From JAIPGX01 sp041650475 (GTDB lineage: Bacteria; Babelota; Babeliae; Babelales; UASB340), in NCBI GenBank assembly GCA_041650475.1, contig JBAZLD010000006.1:1-64000 (forward strand): a stretch of 64,000 bases of DNA, given 5' to 3'. A program made the translations under genes and the position numbers. Shown piece by piece: positions 8,695 through 18,081 of the stretch (the stretch's first letter is position 1; every line of letters starts with the position of its first letter). A model generated the notes under the pieces. The model ran no database searches and had not been told where the DNA came from. It worked only from the letters and a program-made list of their open reading frames with translations.

Positions 8695-9555
8695 TTATCT
8701 TAATTGAACAACAACTTGACCCAACTCATATGAATAAACAGTAACATCTTCTCTTTTTTCAAATTCTTTAACAATTGGATAAACTCGGGCATATTCTTTT
8801 AATGTTATTTTGTTAGCCTTAATCAATTCAGACTTAAGAGATGATAGGTTATATGACAACATTGATCTTTTATGTAATGTATCAAGTTTTGGATGAGCTC
8901 TTGTTAAGAGTCTGATTGAAAATCCATAATCTACAAGCAATTTTGGCAATTGTTCAAAATAACAATCATCTGATTTTTCTATCTCAAATTGCAGCTTATC
9001 AAAACGTTGAACTTCCTCCATTGCTGGTGTATTAGGATTACTATAAAGAGTATAATTCCCGGTTACATCTTCTATAATTACTTTACCATTTGGGCTGAGC
9101 ACCTTTTTAATTTGCTCTAAAATTTTTTCTGGATTTGGTAAATGCATCAATAAAAATCTAACATATATAACATCAAATTTTTGTTCCAATTTTTCTAATT
9201 CTAAAGCTGATATTTTTCTAAAATTTAAATTTTTTAATTCGCTTGCCTTCATTTTTTGAGCAAGATCAATCTGTTCTTGATTTATGTCAGTTGCCAACAC
9301 ACTACCCTTTTCACCAACCAATTTTGCCATGTATTGACTGCATATACCCAATCCACATCCAAGCTCCAATACATTTTTTCCCTTTTCAACATATTGTTTT
9401 AATAATTGAAAAGATTCTGGATTATAAATTTCATTAAGAACTAATAAACGATCCTTATCTTCTTCTCCGACTGCAATAGCATAGTGTTGTGAATCATCAC
9501 AATAAGCATAAAAATTAGCGAATAATAGCATTGTTATAAAAAATTTTTTTAACAT
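8695..9555 (-). CDS. exported SAM-dependent methyltransferase
   Basis: A 286-residue class I methyltransferase with a signal peptide (residues 1-~20, ending in FYAYCDD). SAM-binding motif I is NVLELGCGLG (61-70), the acidic residue after strand 2 is D90 in VLATD, and a later strand is FDVIYVRFLLMHLPNPE, typical of the UbiE/methyltransf_11 type. The unusual feature is the export signal: SAM is not expected in the periplasm, so the enzyme may act outside the cell, for example in a host. That is inference. An AAGGGC ribosome-binding site precedes the ATG. The substrate (lipid, small molecule or protein) cannot be told. Confidence 0.8.
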   Translation of the reverse strand: MLKKFFITMLLFANFYAYCDDSQHYAIAVGEEDKDRLLVLNEIYNPESFQLLKQYVEKGKNVLELGCGLGICSQYMAKLVGEKGSVLATDINQEQIDLAQKMKASELKNLNFRKISALELEKLEQKFDVIYVRFLLMHLPNPEKILEQIKKVLSPNGKVIIEDVTGNYTLYSNPNTPAMEEVQRFDKLQFEIEKSDDCYFEQLPKLLVDYGFSIRLLTRAHPKLDTLHKRSMLSYNLSSLKSELIKANKITLKEYARVYPIVKEFEKREDVTVYSYELGQVVVQLR

Positions 9556-9688
9556 AATTGCCCTTCGAAAAATTTAAAATTATAAAAATAACTAAAATTT
9601 AATTGAGCTAGTGTAACAATGATTTATAAAATTTGTATTTTTATTTTAAAATTTTTGAATAAAAAATTTTAAATGCTAATCTAAAAAT

Positions 9689-10294
9689 ATGATAGATTTT
9701 ATAGCTGGTAAAATAAAAAAAATAGAAGAAAAAAATGTAACAATTTTAGTTAATGGCATTGGTTTTTTTGTGCAAATGTCACAAACTAAAAATTTAATTT
9801 TAAATCAAAATGCTGAAATTCTTATTTACATGCATTGGAACCAAGAAAAAGGGCCCGCTCTTTATGGTTTTCAAGCTGAACTTGAAAAAACTGTTTTTTT
9901 AATGATCATAGATTGTCCAAAAATAGGACCAGGGATAGCGTCAAATATTTTGTCTCAAATAAGTGCTGGAGAATTTTTAGAAATAGTTAGTTCACAAAAT
10001 GAAAAAGCTCTAAGTAAAATCAATGGCATTGGTGAAAAAAAGGCTGAACAAATCATTGTTCATTTGAAACACAAAGTTTCAAAATTAATTTCTTCAGGAA
10101 AAGTTCAAACACAAGATCTTCAGCAAGATTTTACAATGTGGCAAAACGTTAACGATGTTTTGATATCTTTAAATTATTCAAAACCAGAGATATCAAAAGC
10201 TATGCAATATTTAACTTCAAAATATTCTGGACAAACTGCCCCATTAGATCAACTTATAAGGTCTGCTCTTGGATATCTTTCTGGGAACTTGTAA
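9689..10294 (+). CDS. ruvA: Holliday junction DNA helicase subunit RuvA
   Basis: A 201-residue protein, normal length for RuvA. It begins with the OB-fold (MIDFIAGKIKKIEEKNVTI, GIGFFVQM), continues with two helix-hairpin-helix motifs (PKIGPGIASNILSQ and INGIGEKKAEQIIVHLK, ~77-130), and ends in the domain III that contacts RuvB (~150-201). RuvA tetramers hold four-way junctions for RuvB-driven branch migration. RuvB and RuvC are not in the window. Its last 41 bases overlap the convergent Ddl fusion gene. It is one of few rightward genes left of the origin. Confidence 0.95.
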   Translation: MIDFIAGKIKKIEEKNVTILVNGIGFFVQMSQTKNLILNQNAEILIYMHWNQEKGPALYGFQAELEKTVFLMIIDCPKIGPGIASNILSQISAGEFLEIVSSQNEKALSKINGIGEKKAEQIIVHLKHKVSKLISSGKVQTQDLQQDFTMWQNVNDVLISLNYSKPEISKAMQYLTSKYSGQTAPLDQLIRSALGYLSGNL

Positions 10295-12473
10295 TAAATT
10301 TATTTTTATAATTTTCAAAACCAAGTTCAACTATTTTTTCTATAAAATCCATCGGTCTTAAGCCTATTTCAGCTGCTTGATGAAAAATACAAGTTGCAGG
10401 AGTTAATGCAGGAAGCGTGTTAACTTCTAAAATTATAAGTCTATTTTTTTTAGTTGGACTTTTTTTGGCTTGCTGAAAAAAACAATCAATTCTAGAATAT
10501 CCAGCACAACCCAAAAATTTATACGCTTGAGCGATTGTATCTTGTATAAATTCCAAATGTTCTTTTGCCAATGGCGCAGGAGTTAAGTTTTCACCTGCTC
10601 CAGGCAAAAACTTTTCTTCCATAGATAAAACATCTTTTGCAACAAAAACTTTGCTTGGAGGCAAAGCAGTAACTTCCTGATTACCAAAAACTCCACATGT
10701 CAATTCTACTGCATCAATAAATTCTTCTATCAAGACATACTCTTTTAAAGTTTCTTTAAAATATAAATCTATTTCTTTTAATAAATTTTCTTTATTTTTT
10801 ACTTTTTTTACACCAACACTGCAGCCATCATCATGAGGTTTTATAATCACTGGTAAATTTATTTTTTCAGAAAATTTTTCAAAATTTTTAATAAAACTTT
10901 CAGAATAAAATTCTGTTTTGGATAATAAAAAAGAAAATGGCACATCAAATCCACCAGATTTTAAAAATTCATTTGTTTTAAATTTGTCCATACACAATGA
11001 ACTAGTCAAAACACCAGAACCATTATATGGCAAATCAAGCATTTCAAGAGTGCCTTGTACTCCACCATTCTCACCAACTCCACCATGTAATCCAATAAAA
11101 ACGAAATCGCAAATTTTTGGTAAATCAGCCCAATTTATTTTTAAATCTTGCGTTACAAGTAAAGAAATTTCACGAGTAGAATTTTGAATCAATAATCTTT
11201 GATTTAATTTATAAAGCTCATTTTTTGAATCTACAAAAACAGGTATTATTTCATATTTTTCTGGTGAAAGTTTATAACAAACATTACGCCCGGATTCTAA
11301 AGAAATTTCTCTTTCATTAGAACTTCCACCCAATAAAACAACAATTCTGTTTTTTTTATTACTTATATTATTATCTTTTTTAGCATTCACGTTAGATACA
11401 CTTTTTAGATTATAATTTTTTAATTCAGTCTCAACTAAATAATTTATAAGCTGAGTATGACTCATTCCAATTTCTGCAGCCTGATGAAATAAAAATGTGG
11501 CAGGACCTGTTCCTGTTAAAGAGTTTGGATCAATAATATAAACTCTACCATCTTTTGTTAAAAAACCATCTATGCGAGATATGGTAGAAAAATTTAATAT
11601 TTTTGTAACTTTAATACAAGTTTGAACTATATTTTCTTGGTCTTTTTTTTCAAAATTTGCAGGTGTAATTTTTGTTGCACGACCAGGCATATATTTTTGA
11701 GTATAATCAAAAAAATTTGTATTTTTTTCACAAACAACTTGTGTGATAGGTAATGCAAACCAATTTTTATCTTTTTGTAAGCACACACAAACAAACTCAG
11801 AACCTTTTATTTTTTCTTCAATAATCACATCTTGTTTGAGTCTACTATCACAGTAACAAGCATTTTTTAATGCTTGTAATAAATCAGATTTATTGTCAAC
11901 TAAGCTGATGCCAAAACTTGAACCTTCGTGCACAGGTTTTACTATTATTGGAAAATTTACGTTTAATTTCTCAAGTTTTTCTAAAATCGATTTTATATCT
12001 ATTTTTTCAATTTCTTCTGGAGTTACAACAAAACCATTGGGCACATCTATGCCATTACTTTGCAAAATCTTTTTTTGTACCCCCTTATTCATACCAATGG
12101 CACTTGCAAAAATTTTTGCCCCCAAATATGGTATCCCTAAAACTTCTAAAAAACCCTGAACTGTTCCATCTTCAGCAAATCTGCCATGAATAGATAAATA
12201 AATAAAATCAACTAAATATTTTAAATCATCCCAACTTATTTTTTTTGCTTGAGAATCCAATCTATCAAAAAAATCAGATATTTTGCCTCTATGCAAAAAT
12301 TTATAAGGCAAAATATAAAGATCACCTTTATAAGTCTGAAATATTGGAACTACTTCATATTTTAAAAAATCTATGTGATCACAAACAGTTCTTCCTGAAT
12401 TAAAAGAAACTTCTCTTTCTATAGATTTACCCCCCATTAAAACGCCAATTCTAAGTTTAATAAATTTGTTCAT
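10254..12473 (-). CDS. tandem D-alanine--D-alanine ligase fusion (Ddl-Ddl)
   Basis: A 739-residue protein made of two complete Ddl-like units (residues ~7-350 and ~377-725); a normal Ddl is 300-370 residues. Unit 1 has MGGKSIEREVSFNSG, HGRFAEDGTVQG, KPVHEGSSFGIS and RIDGF, but the metal-site segment reads IIDPNSLTGTGPA. Unit 2 has LGGSSNEREISLESG, LHGGVGENGGVQG, KPHDDGCSVGV, RIDCF and the more canonical ILEVNTLPALTPA. Both units end with FHQAAEIG. The enzyme joins two D-alanines for peptidoglycan. One half may have changed role, the asymmetry being the Glu-to-Asp change at the metal site of unit 1. No frameshift or stop separates the halves. It overlaps convergent ruvA by 41 bases. Confidence 0.9.
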   Translation of the reverse strand: MNKFIKLRIGVLMGGKSIEREVSFNSGRTVCDHIDFLKYEVVPIFQTYKGDLYILPYKFLHRGKISDFFDRLDSQAKKISWDDLKYLVDFIYLSIHGRFAEDGTVQGFLEVLGIPYLGAKIFASAIGMNKGVQKKILQSNGIDVPNGFVVTPEEIEKIDIKSILEKLEKLNVNFPIIVKPVHEGSSFGISLVDNKSDLLQALKNACYCDSRLKQDVIIEEKIKGSEFVCVCLQKDKNWFALPITQVVCEKNTNFFDYTQKYMPGRATKITPANFEKKDQENIVQTCIKVTKILNFSTISRIDGFLTKDGRVYIIDPNSLTGTGPATFLFHQAAEIGMSHTQLINYLVETELKNYNLKSVSNVNAKKDNNISNKKNRIVVLLGGSSNEREISLESGRNVCYKLSPEKYEIIPVFVDSKNELYKLNQRLLIQNSTREISLLVTQDLKINWADLPKICDFVFIGLHGGVGENGGVQGTLEMLDLPYNGSGVLTSSLCMDKFKTNEFLKSGGFDVPFSFLLSKTEFYSESFIKNFEKFSEKINLPVIIKPHDDGCSVGVKKVKNKENLLKEIDLYFKETLKEYVLIEEFIDAVELTCGVFGNQEVTALPPSKVFVAKDVLSMEEKFLPGAGENLTPAPLAKEHLEFIQDTIAQAYKFLGCAGYSRIDCFFQQAKKSPTKKNRLIILEVNTLPALTPATCIFHQAAEIGLRPMDFIEKIVELGFENYKNKFITSSQKDIQEQTL

Positions 12474-12488
12474 GTTTTCTCAAAATTT

Positions 12489-13145
12489 TTATGATGCTAT
12501 TTTGTTATAAAGATTTTGTAAAGCTTGTAAATAATCTTCTTTGTAAAATATAGCAGATCCCACGCCTACCTGATCAACACCATTTTTTAACAAATTTTTA
12601 ATATTATCTTGATTAATGCCACCATCCATACTTAAATAAAAAAATAAATTTCTATCTTTTCTTTTTTTATTTAAAATTTCTATTTTACTTAAAACAGAAG
12701 AATCAAATTTTTGACCAGAAAACCCGGGTTTTACAGACATTACTAAAATGGCATCTAAAAGATCTAAATAATCAAAAATCAAATTAATATTTGTTTCTGG
12801 ATTTAAAGCTATACCAACTTTACAACCAATTTTTTTTATATCTTTTATAAAATTTTTTATTTCATTAGAATCTAAAGTTTCTATATGAAAAACAAAAAAA
12901 TCTTGTTTTCTTAAATTTAATCTATTAACCCAGTCTCTAGGATTATCAACCATTAAATGCACATTAAGTGGCAAATCTGTTGTCCTAATTATGGCATTAA
13001 CAAAATCCGGTCCCCATGTTAAGTTTGGAACAAAATGATCATCCATAATATCTATATGGTATCCATCACATTTTGTATTTAAACTTTGTATTGTTTTTTC
13101 CAAATTTAAAATATCACTAGCAATTAAAGAGGGAAAAATATCCAT
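12489..13145 (-). CDS. rpe: ribulose-phosphate 3-epimerase
   Basis: A 218-residue TIM-barrel enzyme of normal length that interconverts ribulose 5-phosphate and xylulose 5-phosphate. The family signatures are in order: PSLIASD at the N-terminus, metal-site YHIDIMDDHFVPN (with GP after it), HLMVDNP, MSVKPGFSGQKF, and the second catalytic Asp in MDGGINQDN, with the phosphate-binding GVGSAIF near the end. It sits 15 bases upstream of the Ddl fusion, apparently in the same leftward operon with psd. It joins zwf and gnd at the far end of the window in the pentose phosphate pathway. Confidence 0.94.
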   Translation of the reverse strand: MDIFPSLIASDILNLEKTIQSLNTKCDGYHIDIMDDHFVPNLTWGPDFVNAIIRTTDLPLNVHLMVDNPRDWVNRLNLRKQDFFVFHIETLDSNEIKNFIKDIKKIGCKVGIALNPETNINLIFDYLDLLDAILVMSVKPGFSGQKFDSSVLSKIEILNKKRKDRNLFFYLSMDGGINQDNIKNLLKNGVDQVGVGSAIFYKEDYLQALQNLYNKIAS

Positions 13146-13155
13146 AAATTTCTTT

Positions 13156-14097
13156 CTATTCAGTTATAGCTTGTCCCATTAAAACTTCAGTTTCTAATAA
13201 GAAAGCTGAATTTTTTAAAAATTTATCTTTTACTTTTATAGTATCTTTTTTAAAAGCTAAAACAATAGTAGAACCACCAAACTCAAAATATCCCATCTCA
13301 GTACCTTTTTTATAAGACAAATTTGGTGTGTAGGTTAAAACTATTTTGCCAACAAGCATAGCCCCAACACTAACAAATATAATATCTGTAAATTTATCAG
13401 TTTTTAAAAAAGATAATATTCTTTCATTGCTTTCAAGCGGCTGAATACCTGCCCTATAAACAATTGGATTAACAGAATCATATAAACCATGAATATTTTT
13501 TGCCTCACTTGGTACACAATCAACAGGAAAATGAAATCTGTGATAATCATACGGAGCTAACCGAAAGATTAATAAAATCCCATTTTGATATTCTTGAGCC
13601 AAATTTTTATCTTCAAAAAATTTAGCTAAATTAAATTTTTTATTTTTTACAAAGAATTCAGTGTTTTTAGAAATATCTGGAATCACAAATAATTTGCTGT
13701 CTGCAGGAGAAACTATGGTATTAAAATTATAATCAATATTTCTTGCATTATCTTTTAATTTTCTTATAAAAAAATCGTTAAAAGATTTGTATCCACCTTC
13801 AGGCTCTTGAAATTGGGACATATCAATATTGTGTTTATTTATAAAATTTTTTATTTTTCTCTTACTATAAGCACTATTTTGATAAACAGCACAAACTCTT
13901 GAAAAAAATTTTTTATTTATGAAAAAACGCAAAAGATTTCCAAAAAAATTTTTATATATAAATTTTAAAAAATTTTCTGCTTCAATTTTTTCACAAACTA
14001 TTTTGTCATCCAAATTATAATAACAATTTGCTTTTTTATTATCACTGCGTCTGAACATTTTCATTACACGGTTTATAATCTTCTTTATTATTAACAT
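13156..14097 (-). CDS. psd: phosphatidylserine decarboxylase proenzyme
   Basis: A 313-residue proenzyme that makes phosphatidylethanolamine. Motifs seen are SFNDFFIRKL, IVSPADSK, the catalytic region APYDYHRFHFPVD, and the self-cleavage site GGST near the C-terminus, where S276 would become the pyruvoyl group. The layout resembles the chlamydial and clostridial type (FGGST) rather than the short bacterial type. The start is uncertain: the ATG at 14097 overlaps the upstream gene by 56 bases, while ATGs at 14064 and 14058 reduce the overlap; none has a good ribosome-binding site. It would act on the inner membrane. Confidence 0.92.
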   Translation of the reverse strand: MLIIKKIINRVMKMFRRSDNKKANCYYNLDDKIVCEKIEAENFLKFIYKNFFGNLLRFFINKKFFSRVCAVYQNSAYSKRKIKNFINKHNIDMSQFQEPEGGYKSFNDFFIRKLKDNARNIDYNFNTIVSPADSKLFVIPDISKNTEFFVKNKKFNLAKFFEDKNLAQEYQNGILLIFRLAPYDYHRFHFPVDCVPSEAKNIHGLYDSVNPIVYRAGIQPLESNERILSFLKTDKFTDIIFVSVGAMLVGKIVLTYTPNLSYKKGTEMGYFEFGGSTIVLAFKKDTIKVKDKFLKNSAFLLETEVLMGQAITE

Positions 14098-15145
14098 TTA
14101 TTAATAATTCTATTAATTTATCTCTCAAATAATTTAATGCTTGAGAAAGTTGATCTTTTAAATAATTTTTTAATGACTTAAAAATATCTTTTATTAATTT
14201 TTTGAATAATTGACTTGAAATTAATTTTTCATATAACCAGGATTTTTTATTTTGTTCTAAAGACAATTTACTAAATTCATTTAATAAAACATAATTTTCT
14301 AAACTAATATTTTTAGATTTTAAAGAAAGACATAAAATTTCCATAAATTTAATAGTTTTCTCAAGAACCTCATCAAACTGTTTATTTTTTAATAAATCTT
14401 CTTTATATACTACTTCTTTATGAGCAGCATTAATAGCTGCAAGCTGAGAAACCAGCTCGCAAGCACTTCCTACCAAAGGTAATGCTGAGTTAGATAAATT
14501 TTGATTATTATTAGTTTGATTACCCTGACAAGAATGATTAAAAATATTTGCTATTGCGCCAAAAATAGCTGCAATAATCATACTCTCTTTTTTGCCCAAC
14601 CTGCATAATTCGCATTTTTCATCTGATTCACAAACAAGATTATTTTTTTTAAAAAATTCTTTTAAATTATATTTAAAAATAGAAAGAATATTTTTTATTT
14701 TACTTTTTAAATAACTATCCAAAATAATAAAAATTTCATTAAAAAAAGATTTTACTCTTTTTTCATCTTTAGATTTAAAAAAATCTTCAATTAAAACATC
14801 TCGTTCCTCTTTTGTATTAGCTTTTTTCAAAAGATAAAAATAAGTAAAATTTTTACCAAAAAAAGTTATATTTTCTAGCTCTAATAAATCAAATAAATCA
14901 TTAATTATAATTTTTGACTTATTTATCAAATCTTGCATTTCAAAATTATTTAAGTTAGCAAAATTACTTTCACAATTGGTTGCAGATAATTTATGATTTA
15001 AATAAAAAATATTTTTTAATAAATTAAATATCTTCTTTTCTTCTTGTTTAGAAAATTCAAAATTTTGTTGCTCATTTTTGTTATTATTACAATAAACAAA
15101 TTGACTACAAAAGCTAAAAAATAATATATAAATAAATCTTTTCAT
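14042..15145 (-). CDS. exported helical protein of unknown function
   Basis: A 367-residue protein with a signal peptide (residues 1-~19, ending FVYCNN). The mature chain is Lys-, Asn- and Leu-rich and probably mostly helical. It contains a CELCRLG pair of cysteines and a short hydrophobic region (SMIIAAIFGAIANIF, ~190-205). No family is recognised. The start is supported by an AGGGGAG ribosome-binding site, and the upstream stop and this start overlap as TAATG (15143-15147), so it is coupled to the gene before it. Its 3' end overlaps the start chosen for psd. Confidence 0.68.
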   Translation of the reverse strand: MKRFIYILFFSFCSQFVYCNNNKNEQQNFEFSKQEEKKIFNLLKNIFYLNHKLSATNCESNFANLNNFEMQDLINKSKIIINDLFDLLELENITFFGKNFTYFYLLKKANTKEERDVLIEDFFKSKDEKRVKSFFNEIFIILDSYLKSKIKNILSIFKYNLKEFFKKNNLVCESDEKCELCRLGKKESMIIAAIFGAIANIFNHSCQGNQTNNNQNLSNSALPLVGSACELVSQLAAINAAHKEVVYKEDLLKNKQFDEVLEKTIKFMEILCLSLKSKNISLENYVLLNEFSKLSLEQNKKSWLYEKLISSQLFKKLIKDIFKSLKNYLKDQLSQALNYLRDKLIELLINVNNKEDYKPCNENVQTQ

Positions 15146-15720
15146 TATTGTTCTCCCCTATTTTTAAAGCCCTCTATTGGCCACGGTTGAGAAAAATCAA
15201 GATGATCATCTTTCATTTGTTGGTGTTTTATTAAAAAAATTGCAAATTTAAAAGATGATACAACATCTCTCATAGTTTTTAAAAGACTTTCAATAAAATT
15301 CCATTTTTTAAGTACTGACCAATCTTTATCTAGCGGAGATTTGTCGAAAGAAATATAAATAGTCTGATTTACTTCAGATGCACAAACGCTTTCAACTAAA
15401 ATTTTTTTTGAAATTATATGTTCGCTATGCAAAAAACATAACCAATTATTAATTAGATACTTCAAGTTTTCTGACTCATCAGCAAGCCAAACAAAATCAG
15501 ATTCTTCAATTAAAATTTTGTCGTCTTTAAAATAAAAAAATTTGATTTTTCTCTTTACTACAACAGAATTATTAATAGCTTCTTTTAATAATATTTTTTT
15601 TTTGTCGCAAAAAATGGGGGTTTGTATTATTAACCACTCTTTTTGTATAAAGAAAAAAAATAGCCCAAAAATAAAACTAATTAAAAGCAAAAAAATTAAA
15701 ACTGTAAATTTTTTTATCAT
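15145..15720 (-). CDS. membrane-anchored protein of unknown function
   Basis: A 191-residue protein with one N-terminal membrane segment (~5-27) and a soluble, presumably periplasmic domain. The second half (NQTIYISFDKSPLD, then FAIFLIKHQQMKDDHLDFSQPWPI) vaguely recalls GerMN-type domains of envelope proteins, but I would not assign it. It lies six bases from the upstream cupin gene and overlaps the downstream gene by one base, so it belongs to a small operon cupin, this gene, exported helical protein, psd, rpe and Ddl. Confidence 0.6.
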   Translation of the reverse strand: MIKKFTVLIFLLLISFIFGLFFFFIQKEWLIIQTPIFCDKKKILLKEAINNSVVVKRKIKFFYFKDDKILIEESDFVWLADESENLKYLINNWLCFLHSEHIISKKILVESVCASEVNQTIYISFDKSPLDKDWSVLKKWNFIESLLKTMRDVVSSFKFAIFLIKHQQMKDDHLDFSQPWPIEGFKNRGEQ

Positions 15721-15726
15721 AAATAA

Positions 15727-16098
15727 TTAAAATTTAATGGTTTTTAAATCAACTGGACCACTTTCTTCTTTTCTTATAGAATCTTGCTCCATATGAAAAG
15801 TTGAAAATTCTATAATTTCAGAATCAATAAGTCCGGTAAATCTATGCCACATTCCAATTTCAATATGTTTTATATCACCAGCTAACATTACAAATGTTTC
15901 AGATTTACCATTAAATTCTGTTTCCATAAGAACTTTGCCTGACAAAATATAAAATGTTTCATCTTTTATATCATGTTTATGCATCGAACATCTATAACCC
16001 TGCTTTAATACTAGTTTTTTTCCACAATATTTTTGATTATTAACAATCCACTCTTCATGTCCCCAAACTTTTTTAACATAATTAACTAATTTTTCCAT
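15727..16098 (-). CDS. cupin-fold sugar-phosphate isomerase-like protein
   Basis: A 123-residue single-domain cupin. The metal-site histidines and Glu are visible in SMHKHDIKDETFYILSG (~38-54), with a second cupin motif in GDIKHIEIGMWHRFTG. The opening VKKVWGHEEWIVNN is typical of small mannose-6-phosphate isomerase-like proteins and of the C-terminal half of mannose-1-phosphate guanylyltransferases. It may isomerise or bind a sugar phosphate used for envelope glycans; the substrate is unknown. A CGGAGT ribosome-binding site precedes the ATG. It is the first gene of the leftward cluster, divergent from nfo across about 120 A+T-rich bases. Confidence 0.78.
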   Translation of the reverse strand: MEKLVNYVKKVWGHEEWIVNNQKYCGKKLVLKQGYRCSMHKHDIKDETFYILSGKVLMETEFNGKSETFVMLAGDIKHIEIGMWHRFTGLIDSEIIEFSTFHMEQDSIRKEESGPVDLKTIKF

Positions 16099-16219
16099 AG
16101 TATTTAATACTCCGTTTTTATTAAAAATTTAAAAATATATATTGCCTATATTTACAAAAACAGCAATCTTTAAATAAATTATTTAGTTTTTATACACCAT
16201 TTTAATGGGGAAATAAAAA

Positions 16220-17077
16220 ATGAAAAAAGAAATATTGTTAGGCGCACATGTTTCTATTCAAGGAGGATTATATAAAGCAATAGAGCGGGGTGAAAAAATG
16301 GGTTGTTCTACAATTCAAATATTCACACAAAGTAATCAATCTTGGTTTGCAAAAAAATTATTACCAGAAGAAATAGAAAAATTTAAAAAAACTTTGCAAA
16401 ATTCAAAAATTAAAATAGTAATATCGCATTCAACATATTTAATAAATATAGGATCACCTAATAAAGAAACAGAAAAAAAATCCGTCCATGCTTTAATAAC
16501 AAAGCTAGAAAAATGCAATTTACTCGATATACCATATATTGTTTTACATCCAGGATCACACCTTGGTTCAGGAGAAGAAAACTGTATCAAAAAAATCGCC
16601 AAAAATCTCGATTTTGCATTAAGTAAATCAACTGGAAAAACAAAAATTTTAATTGAAACAGTTGCAGGCCAAGGCACTAATATTGGTTACACGTTTGAAC
16701 AATTAAAACAAATTAAAGATTTATGTAAATTAAAAAATAAAATAGCCATATGTTTTGATACGTGCCACGTATTTTCAGCAGGTTATGATATTTCAACGCC
16801 AGAAAAATACGAAGAAGTTTTAAAAAATTTTGATAAAATTTTGGGACTAAATTTATTAAAAGTTATTCATTTAAATAATTCTAAAACTGAATTTAATTCA
16901 AAAAAGGATCGCCATGAAAATATTATAAAGGGGCAAATACCAATCAAATTTTTTGAATTAATCATGAATGATAAAAGATTTATTGATATTCCCAAAATTT
17001 TAGAAACACCCATTATAACTGGAGAAAATACTCATGAACAAGAAATCAAATTATTAAAAAAAATGGTTAATTACTGA
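16220..17077 (+). CDS. nfo: endonuclease IV (AP endonuclease)
   Basis: A 285-residue TIM-barrel enzyme of normal length that cuts DNA at abasic sites using zinc. Family signatures seen are GAHVSIQGGL at the N-terminus, IQIFTQSNQSW, VLHPGSHLG, LIETVAGQGTNIG, CFDTCHVFSAGYD, and HLNNSKTEFNSKKDRHENI, with ILETP near the end. The ATG has a GGGGAA ribosome-binding site. Its last 11 bases overlap the convergent WecA-type gene. It complements the uracil and 3-methyladenine glycosylases encoded elsewhere in the window, which create abasic sites. Confidence 0.95.
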   Translation: MKKEILLGAHVSIQGGLYKAIERGEKMGCSTIQIFTQSNQSWFAKKLLPEEIEKFKKTLQNSKIKIVISHSTYLINIGSPNKETEKKSVHALITKLEKCNLLDIPYIVLHPGSHLGSGEENCIKKIAKNLDFALSKSTGKTKILIETVAGQGTNIGYTFEQLKQIKDLCKLKNKIAICFDTCHVFSAGYDISTPEKYEEVLKNFDKILGLNLLKVIHLNNSKTEFNSKKDRHENIIKGQIPIKFFELIMNDKRFIDIPKILETPIITGENTHEQEIKLLKKMVNY

Positions 17078-18056
17078 ATATAAAATAAAACCAAAAAACT
17101 AAAAATATTAATATAAATATAATTAGATAAATAAAAGATATAAATTTGAATAAAAATAAAATAGCAATCAACGATAATATCAGAGACATAATAGATGAAA
17201 ACAACAAAACTTTTAATACACTCCATTTTTTTCTTAAATAAATTGAAAAATGATGTGGACTCCCTCTAAAAAATGGTATGCATTTATAAGTTCTAATTAC
17301 AACAAGAGTAACAACTTCTAAAATAGGAATACCCAAAATAATTATTGGTGCATAATAGCTTTCAAAAGAAATGCTGCTCCATGGAAACAATAAAGGTATT
17401 GCTGACATAAAACCACCAATATATAAAGAACCAGTATCTCCTAAATATATTTTTGCAGGTGGTCTATTATAAAAAAGAAAAACTATCAATGGTATAGTAA
17501 AAGTTAACAACAAAAGACTAAGTTCATACTGTCCAAAAAATAGTGCTATTACAAAAAAGGATAAACTTGATACAATAGCCAAAACAGAAGAAAGACCATC
17601 CATTACATCTACTAAATTAAAAGCATTAATAATTAAAAGCATCCAAAAAGCAGATGCAAATATATTAAAAAAATCTGAAAAAAAATTAGTCTTGAGTGAA
17701 AAACCACCCTTCAAAAAACATATAACCGCAATAAATTGTCCAAAAAGTTTTTGCGAAGGTTTGAGACATTTCATATCGTCAATGAGACCAACAAAAAGCA
17801 AAAAGGTAGAACCCAATAATAACCATAAAATTTTATTTTCAAATGGATAAGCAATCGCAAGAGTTGCAATAAACGGCACATAAATTGCTAAACCACCCAA
17901 ATAAGGCGTTGCTTTTTTATGATTTTTAATCTTTCCATCAGGAATATCTAAAATGTTAAATCTAAATGCTGCATTAATAAACATGGGAACTAAATAAAAG
18001 GCTAGCAAAGAAGAGAATACAACACAAAATAAATGCCTAACTACTACAAATTCCAT
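17067..18056 (-). CDS. polyprenyl-phosphate GlcNAc-1-phosphate transferase (WecA/TagO-like)
   Basis: A 329-residue membrane enzyme of about ten segments from glycosyltransferase family 4 (MraY/WecA). Motifs in order: NHKKATPYLGGLAIY, the DD pair in VGLIDDMKCLKPS, NAFNLVDVMDGLSS, AKIYLGDTGSLYIGG, and the cytoplasmic loop FFRGSPHHFSIYLRK. The HKKATPYLGG form and the His-rich last loop favour the WecA/TagO branch over MraY. It would load a HexNAc-1-phosphate on undecaprenyl phosphate to begin an O-antigen or other surface glycan. The sugar specificity is inferred. It lies 25 bases downstream of lpxK. Confidence 0.85.
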   Translation of the reverse strand: MEFVVVRHLFCVVFSSLLAFYLVPMFINAAFRFNILDIPDGKIKNHKKATPYLGGLAIYVPFIATLAIAYPFENKILWLLLGSTFLLFVGLIDDMKCLKPSQKLFGQFIAVICFLKGGFSLKTNFFSDFFNIFASAFWMLLIINAFNLVDVMDGLSSVLAIVSSLSFFVIALFFGQYELSLLLLTFTIPLIVFLFYNRPPAKIYLGDTGSLYIGGFMSAIPLLFPWSSISFESYYAPIIILGIPILEVVTLVVIRTYKCIPFFRGSPHHFSIYLRKKWSVLKVLLFSSIMSLILSLIAILFLFKFISFIYLIIFILIFLVFWFYFIFSN

Positions 18057-18081
18057 CTCCAGACTCCCTCAGTTGAAATTT

